DNA of 64,000 bases from Lewinellaceae bacterium (GTDB lineage Bacteria > Bacteroidota > Bacteroidia > Chitinophagales > Saprospiraceae): NCBI GenBank assembly GCA_020636225.1, contig JACJYI010000003.1, positions 124,001 through 188,000 on the forward strand, in the 5' to 3' direction. The position numbers were made by a program, and so were the translations under genes. Of this stretch, positions 59,170 to 64,000 are shown piece by piece. Under the pieces are notes generated by a model. That model was given only the letters and a program-made list of their open reading frames with translations, ran no database searches and had not been told where the DNA came from. Position 1 is the first letter of the stretch, and each line of letters begins with the position of its first letter.

Positions 59170-62100
59170 TTATGGCTTGATCACCACTTTTTCCACGTAA
59201 ACTCCTTCAGCAGACTGGATCTTGATCAGGTAGAGACCTGTTGTCGTCGACTGCAAGGGGATATGCACCGTCTGATAGGTCGTGCCGGACAGTGACTGGG
59301 TCCAGAGCGCTTTCCCTTCCAGACTGGTGAGGGTGATCTGGTAATCAGCCGGAGTGCCCCTGTCGATTGTCACATACAGATCTTCCCTGGCCGGGTTGGG
59401 GAATACCTGGATGCCATCCAGGACCGGTTCTTTGTCGATCCCGGTAGTACTGTGTTCGACAAACGTACCGTAACCGGAGGGAAGGTCACAGAAATCAGGA
59501 CCCTCGTCAAAGCTGACACAAGCCTCCGTATTGTAATTGTACATGCCCATGAAGGTCACATCATCAATGAACCAACCATCGGTCACGTCAGCCGTGTTGC
59601 CATCACAGGCGAACAGCCAGCGAACGACGACATCCTGTCCGGCAAATTCTGACAGGTCGATATAGGTGTCGATGAATCCATTCGAATTGCCGGTAAAACC
59701 TACCGTGTTGGGGACACTGAACGTACTGTACTGGATGCCGGCCAGATTGTACGGTTCACGGAACAGCTTGTCGCGAATATCCAGCCAGGACGTGCCGTAG
59801 TCGGTGGATATCTGCACGAATCCAGCATCAGCGCGATATTCGGTGTTGTAGGAATGACTGAAACGCAGGATCGGCTTGTCAGCATCCAGGGTCACCGGAT
59901 CGATGAGATACAGGTTGGTGCGGATGGTGGTATCCGAATTGAGGATCCCCCAGGCATTGTTCCCACTGTTCACCTTGTAGTCGGACACTTCGAAATAGAG
60001 CTCGTTGGCACCATCCACGTATTCCTTCAACCAGATGTCGATATCATCTACCTCACATGGCTCGTAGTAGAGCAATTCCGAGCCATGAACATTGGAGGTG
60101 GCCAAGGAATAGGTGATCTCCAGCGAAGCCCCGGCAGCCATGTTGCCGATGGTAAAGAGCAGTTCATCACCGTTCTGGGTGGCCATCATGCTGGCAGAAC
60201 CGGCAATGAATGTCGCGTTCTCGGGAATCAGGTCCTTCACCACGACACCGGACACTGGTGTCGGCCGGTCATTCTTGACGGTCAGGACCACATCGATGTT
60301 GTCACCGGCATTGATCACCGGCGTGACCAATTTGCGCACCTTCATTTCAGGACGACAGTCCGGCACCTCGAAATTCTCCGTGCCATCCGACCGGTCGTCC
60401 GAGGAGCCCTGGTCAGCATTGACACCCAGGCCGCGACGGGCAAAGACCTCCCAGATCAGGCACTGGTTCTCGCCGTTGTTATTGGCCATATCGGCAGCGA
60501 GGATAGCATCTCGTCCGTCGATGAATCCAGGCGAACAGGCCTGGAACTTCATGCCGTCCATGACCAGCTGGATGGCCCGGTTGTTTCCGGCATCCGGATT
60601 GTCCAGGTTGGCATCATAGCCGTACTTGTCCGCCATGGCCCAGTAGAGATCCCACAGCATGGAGCACCAGACCGATCCGACGCCGTGTGGGACGGAAAGG
60701 GTTTTGATGTCATTATAGGTGACGGGGTTGATCACCATGTCGGTCGAGTAAGGGAAATTCCGGATGCCTTTCCCATTATTGTCTTCACGTGTCACGTAGG
60801 TGCCAATTCCCCGCTTCTTCTCCGGGGTGTCTCCGGGCTTGGCCGTCATGATCAGGGTAAAGAAGTCAGACCAGCCTTCGCCCATCTGTTCCTGGCTACC
60901 CAGGCATCCGGCCTGACTTGGCCCGCCGGTCAGGCGATTGGAAATGCCGTGAGCGAATTCGTGGGCAATGATCCCGTTGTCCAGCGTACCATCGAGGTAG
61001 TCCGGATCGGTAGGGTCGGATGGCGCGGCAATGGTGGCGGTCAGTCCTGTACCGGCAAAGACCCGGAACTGGGCACAATCCGACTGGCGGACAAATACCG
61101 ACGGAATGGTGACCTGGCTGCCCACGGCACCGGCGCCCATATTCACGAAGGCATCTTCAAAGTTGCAGATGATCACGGCAATGGCCCCGACCTTTTCGGC
61201 ATTGAGGATCTTTTTGCCAAACTCGCAATTACCCCGATCGATGAGGGCGATCTTCCCGTTCAGGTCGTTGGTAGGATTGAAACAGCCCTGTGAAGGATTG
61301 TTGGTCCCGTCATCAACGATCACGATCTCGCCGCTGATCGGGTTGCTGGCGGTGATCTGCGGGCCAAAGCTGGCCAGGGAGGTTTGGACTTTTCCCGCTA
61401 CTTCCGAAGGGGCAGTGATGTTCAGGTATTCGACAGCACCGGCCTGGGAGCGGTCCCACAGGAACATCCGCATCCGGCCGTTCCCGCCATCGGGAGGGGT
61501 AGAGAAGTCGGCATTGTTGATATTCTGCAGACCGACGGCGCCAAACTGGGCAAGCCCGTTGACAAAGTCGCCGCCTGCTCCCTGGTTAGAATAGTTGGTG
61601 GCCTGGAAGTTACCCGCCTCTTCGGTAAAGCCGAAGTGGAAGATGCGGTCGTGCAGCATGTTGATGGCATAGAAGAGATTGACGGTAGCGGCTTGCGTGA
61701 AATTCTCCGGCTCGCTGTTCTCATCCAGGGGAAAATCAAAGATGAGGTCAGATCCGCCATTGGGTTCATTGCCCTGACTGGTGGTATTGCTGTTGCGGGC
61801 ATCAAAGGCGCGGACGTTATTCCCACGGGTGTAATTGTATTCAGCACCGGGCTGGCCATTGGTGTCATGCCAACCAAATGGTGAGGCAACCGGGTCGGCG
61901 GGGTCGACGGCAATCGAGCGATCGCCGTGAGCGGGACTTTCGATGGGATACTCAAAGACATGATAGGAATTCGGTGCAGAGCCACTGGTCCGGGATTGCA
62001 TTAGGGCATCCTGCACTGACGTGAGTTGGGCATGCTCAACTGCATGGTGGTGATCACATCCTTCCTCTGCGGCCTGTCCAAAGGCGCAATGCACCGTCCA

Positions 62101-62709
62101 GGAATGCTGGTCCAGGACGTCGCCGTTGAGGGCATCAATGCGCAGGCTCCAGTAATCCTGACCGTTTACTGGATCGATGGCCATGTCCCAGGCCAGGCGA
62201 ACCTGTCCATTGGGCATCTGCTGATAGCGCAGCTTGACGGGGATATCCTCATGCGAGAAGCTACCCTTGGAAAAGGTCATTTCCTGATCGGAGATCCGCT
62301 CCTTGACGATAAAGGTCTGACCCGGGGATGTTCCCAGACTGATCAGGGCCTTCTCCAGGGCAACCTGGGCGCTGATGGCCGGCTTGGTGGCATTGACCTT
62401 GTTGGCCAGGTTCGGTACCAGTCGATTACCGGCAAAGATGACCTTCCCATTCTGAATGTTCAGGTTGGCCAGGGCATTGTACACTTCGATCCCCTGATGA
62501 CGCTGGATCAGGTAGAGGTGAGTGACACCGTTGGTGACGGTCTGGTATTCGTTGTTGACGGCCAGATCACTCAGATCGGCGGGTGTCAGGCCCCATTCTT
62601 TCGATTGGGATTCCAGATAGCGCAGGGCGATATCGAGATTGGTTTGCTGCTGAGCCAATAAACCTACAGGCACCAGCAGGATCAAAAGCAAGGTGGAAAC
62701 TTGTTTCAT
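59170..62709 (-). CDS. Secreted M36 (fungalysin-type) metalloprotease with T9SS sorting domain
   Basis: 1179 residues. Signal peptide (about 1-20, LLILLVPVGLLAQ). A propeptide of FTP/PepSY type (about 20-215). A catalytic region with HEFAH around residue 580 (IIAHEFAHGISNRL) and the distal Glu in the following helix. A PA domain (about 480-560, VGAIAVIICNFED) is inserted. Then a DUF11/CARDB-like domain (KLVTPVINAGDNIDVVL), a jelly-roll-like part, and the T9SS sorting domain (IQVFPNPAREDLYV to YVEKVVIKP). It digests proteins outside the cell. The ATG at 62709 fits the signal peptide. Confidence 0.93.
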   Translation of the reverse strand: MKQVSTLLLILLVPVGLLAQQQTNLDIALRYLESQSKEWGLTPADLSDLAVNNEYQTVTNGVTHLYLIQRHQGIEVYNALANLNIQNGKVIFAGNRLVPNLANKVNATKPAISAQVALEKALISLGTSPGQTFIVKERISDQEMTFSKGSFSHEDIPVKLRYQQMPNGQVRLAWDMAIDPVNGQDYWSLRIDALNGDVLDQHSWTVHCAFGQAAEEGCDHHHAVEHAQLTSVQDALMQSRTSGSAPNSYHVFEYPIESPAHGDRSIAVDPADPVASPFGWHDTNGQPGAEYNYTRGNNVRAFDARNSNTTSQGNEPNGGSDLIFDFPLDENSEPENFTQAATVNLFYAINMLHDRIFHFGFTEEAGNFQATNYSNQGAGGDFVNGLAQFGAVGLQNINNADFSTPPDGGNGRMRMFLWDRSQAGAVEYLNITAPSEVAGKVQTSLASFGPQITASNPISGEIVIVDDGTNNPSQGCFNPTNDLNGKIALIDRGNCEFGKKILNAEKVGAIAVIICNFEDAFVNMGAGAVGSQVTIPSVFVRQSDCAQFRVFAGTGLTATIAAPSDPTDPDYLDGTLDNGIIAHEFAHGISNRLTGGPSQAGCLGSQEQMGEGWSDFFTLIMTAKPGDTPEKKRGIGTYVTREDNNGKGIRNFPYSTDMVINPVTYNDIKTLSVPHGVGSVWCSMLWDLYWAMADKYGYDANLDNPDAGNNRAIQLVMDGMKFQACSPGFIDGRDAILAADMANNNGENQCLIWEVFARRGLGVNADQGSSDDRSDGTENFEVPDCRPEMKVRKLVTPVINAGDNIDVVLTVKNDRPTPVSGVVVKDLIPENATFIAGSASMMATQNGDELLFTIGNMAAGASLEITYSLATSNVHGSELLYYEPCEVDDIDIWLKEYVDGANELYFEVSDYKVNSGNNAWGILNSDTTIRTNLYLIDPVTLDADKPILRFSHSYNTEYRADAGFVQISTDYGTSWLDIRDKLFREPYNLAGIQYSTFSVPNTVGFTGNSNGFIDTYIDLSEFAGQDVVVRWLFACDGNTADVTDGWFIDDVTFMGMYNYNTEACVSFDEGPDFCDLPSGYGTFVEHSTTGIDKEPVLDGIQVFPNPAREDLYVTIDRGTPADYQITLTSLEGKALWTQSLSGTTYQTVHIPLQSTTTGLYLIKIQSAEGVYVEKVVIKP

Positions 62710-62847
62710 CCTGATTGTAATGTTTGGTTGTATTCGTAGAGAAAACGAAAAAAAGAGTCTACAGGTTCTCAAAATTAATCAAACCTGTCTACAGATGACA
62801 GTTGCTCCTCTGAAATTCGCGTTATTTGGCTCCTGGAAGACCAAACT

Positions 62848-63594
62848 ATGGCAGGAAAGAACAAGGATTTCATCGCAGGGCGCCATCCGGTACTCGAAGC
62901 ATTGGAGTCAGGGCTGGCGATCGACAGTATCTGGATGTCCCGCGGCTCCTCCGGCCCGGCGGAAACCAGGATCCGGGAACAGTGCCGCGACCGGCGGATC
63001 CCGGTGAAGTTGGTTCCGGTCCAGGCGTTGAGCCGGATATGGACCGGCAATCATCAGGGAGTGATCGCCTGGCGTTCTGCCGTGCCATTTTACCGGATTG
63101 CCGACCTTGTTCCGGCCATCTATGAGAAGGGTGAGACACCACTGTTCGTCATGCTGGACGGGGTGACGGATGTCCGCAATGCCGGCGCGATCGCCCGATC
63201 GGCCCTGGCGGCCGGTGCGCACGGGCTGATCATCGGTACACGGGATATTGCCCGGTTCAATGAAGAGGCCGTCAAGGCTTCTGCAGGGGCCTTGTTGCAC
63301 CTGCCCGTTTGCCGGGAAGCCTTACCCTTTGCGATCGATCTGCTGCGACAGTCGGGGGTACAGGTGATCGGGGCTGCCCTGGAGAAGAGTGAGGTGCCTT
63401 CGGCACTGGACCTCACCCTGCCCACATGCCTGCTGATGGGCGCAGAAGGAACAGGCATTGATCCGGAACTATTCAAGGTACTGGATCATCGTGTCCGCAT
63501 TCCCCAGTCGGACCAGGTGGATTCCTTCAATGTGTCCGTGGCTGCGGGCATACTCCTCTACGAGGCCATGCGTCAGCGAGGCAGTTTCTTGTAA
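62848..63594 (+). CDS. rlmB: 23S rRNA (guanosine-2'-O-)-methyltransferase RlmB
   Basis: 248 residues of the SpoU/TrmH family. The N-terminal L30-like part is MAGKNKDFIAGRHPVLEALESG. The SPOUT knot has LDGVTDVRNAGAIARSALAAGAHGLII (cited in part: DGVTDVRNAGAIARSALAAG) and LLMGAEGTGIDPEL with IPQSDQVDSFNVSVAAGILLYE (cited in part: DQVDSFNVSVAAGILLYEA). It methylates G2251 of 23S rRNA in the P-loop. The sequence GTTATTTG at 62820 is a weak -7 candidate. Confidence 0.93.
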   Translation: MAGKNKDFIAGRHPVLEALESGLAIDSIWMSRGSSGPAETRIREQCRDRRIPVKLVPVQALSRIWTGNHQGVIAWRSAVPFYRIADLVPAIYEKGETPLFVMLDGVTDVRNAGAIARSALAAGAHGLIIGTRDIARFNEEAVKASAGALLHLPVCREALPFAIDLLRQSGVQVIGAALEKSEVPSALDLTLPTCLLMGAEGTGIDPELFKVLDHRVRIPQSDQVDSFNVSVAAGILLYEAMRQRGSFL

Positions 63595-63604
63595 GGGAGC
63601 CCGA

Positions 63605-64000
63605 TCAGGAAACCCGTTCGAGGATAGTCGCATATCCCTGTCCCACTCCGATGCACATGGTCACCAGGGCATAGCGACCCTGTCGACGCTGCAATTCGCG
63701 GGCAGCGGAGAGCAGGATCCTGGCACCGGTCATGCCGAGGGGATGACCCAGGGCGATCGCGCCCCCGTTGGGGTTGATGCGTGGATCGAGATCATCCAGG
63801 CCCAACTGGCGGGTACAGGCCAGGACCTGGGCGGCAAACGCTTCGTTGATCTCGATCAGATCCATCTGGTCCAGGTCAAGGCCGGCACGTCGGAGGGCCA
63901 GGCGAGAGGCCGGCACCGGGCCGATGCCCATGATACGGGGTTCGACACCGGCCACCCCTGAACTGACGATCCGGGCCAGGGGGGTCAAGGCATGGTCCTG
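63605..64000 (-). CDS. Acetyl-CoA C-acetyltransferase (thiolase), C-terminal part
   Basis: The last 131 codons of a thiolase; the 5' end lies beyond the right edge. The C-terminal domain shows EINEAFAAQVLACTR, NPNGGAIALGHPLGMTGAR (catalytic His) and YALVTMCIGVGQG (catalytic Cys). The frame is open up to the last base. It would join or split acetyl-CoA units in fatty-acid or PHB-type metabolism. Its 3' end converges with rlmB (10 bases between stops). Confidence 0.93.
   Translation of the reverse strand, partial: QDHALTPLARIVSSGVAGVEPRIMGIGPVPASRLALRRAGLDLDQMDLIEINEAFAAQVLACTRQLGLDDLDPRINPNGGAIALGHPLGMTGARILLSAARELQRRQGRYALVTMCIGVGQGYATILERVS

Noticed and set aside
59854..61293. Open frame of 479 codons opposite the M36 protease gene
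   Set aside because: Shadow of a gene with a clear HEFAH site and sorting domain.

Overview
The window is about 64 kb of moderately GC-rich chromosomal DNA from a member of the Bacteroidota, most likely a Saprospiria-type organism. That placement is inferred. Four secreted proteins, plus one orphan fragment, end in type IX secretion (T9SS, Por) C-terminal sorting domains with a PNP signature. Many genes have a TAnnTTTG-type -7 promoter box 5-43 bases before the start codon, with no Shine-Dalgarno. There is a second, EF-G2-type elongation factor G, a DUF4837 lipoprotein, and a GxxExxY gene with its ATCCTG repeats. I found no rRNA, tRNA, CRISPR array or phage.

Layout. 1-8.2 kb: a partial gene, then a divergent pair of secreted TPR proteases (caspase-like and HExxH metallopeptidase), a small conserved protein, a DUF2891 protein, an alpha/beta hydrolase and a K+ channel. 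8.3-13.7 kb: a lipoprotein, an ECF sigma factor overlapping a protein with an inner-membrane helix and a barrel-like end, and a LemA/M48 protease pair. 13.8-20.2 kb: a tandem duplication of a dockerin-bearing T9SS protein facing a Pycsar-type (PycTM) membrane effector. The second effector copy survives only as a 28-codon C-terminal fragment. 20.3-34.6 kb: mostly housekeeping genes (DUF937, HDAC-like amidohydrolase, ADP-forming acyl-CoA synthetase/GNAT, YceI-porin-YceI, nitroreductase, membrane pyrophosphatase, TPR protein, DUF4837, TSUP exporter, methylmalonyl-CoA epimerase). 34.7-37 kb: a decayed stretch with a run of small hairpins, an orphan T9SS sorting domain and a T9SS protein with an unusual start.

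37-50 kb: GNAT/O-methyltransferase pair, large membrane protein, cytochrome c/AnmK/epimerase run, EF-G2 paralog, LpxD, and an Opp-type permease with its binding protein. 50-54.6 kb is the accessory island: TIGR01777 epimerase, GxxExxY gene bracketed by repeats, a fragment of a second TIGR01777 gene, an intact IS5-type element with inverted repeats and a 6-bp target duplication, a small membrane protein and a RelE-type toxin-antitoxin pair. 54.7-64 kb returns to core metabolism: 2-oxoacid dehydrogenase E2, PckA, CysQ, a secreted M36 metalloprotease, RlmB and a partial thiolase.

Functionally the core genes fit an aerobic heterotroph using acyl-CoA, propionate/methylmalonate and gluconeogenic routes and secreting proteases through T9SS. 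The most unusual parts are the PycTM effector fused to an HD domain that has lost its metal ligands, the duplication that left its fragment, the repeat-flanked GxxExxY unit, the hairpin cluster at 34.8-35.0 kb and the EF-G2 with altered GTPase motifs.
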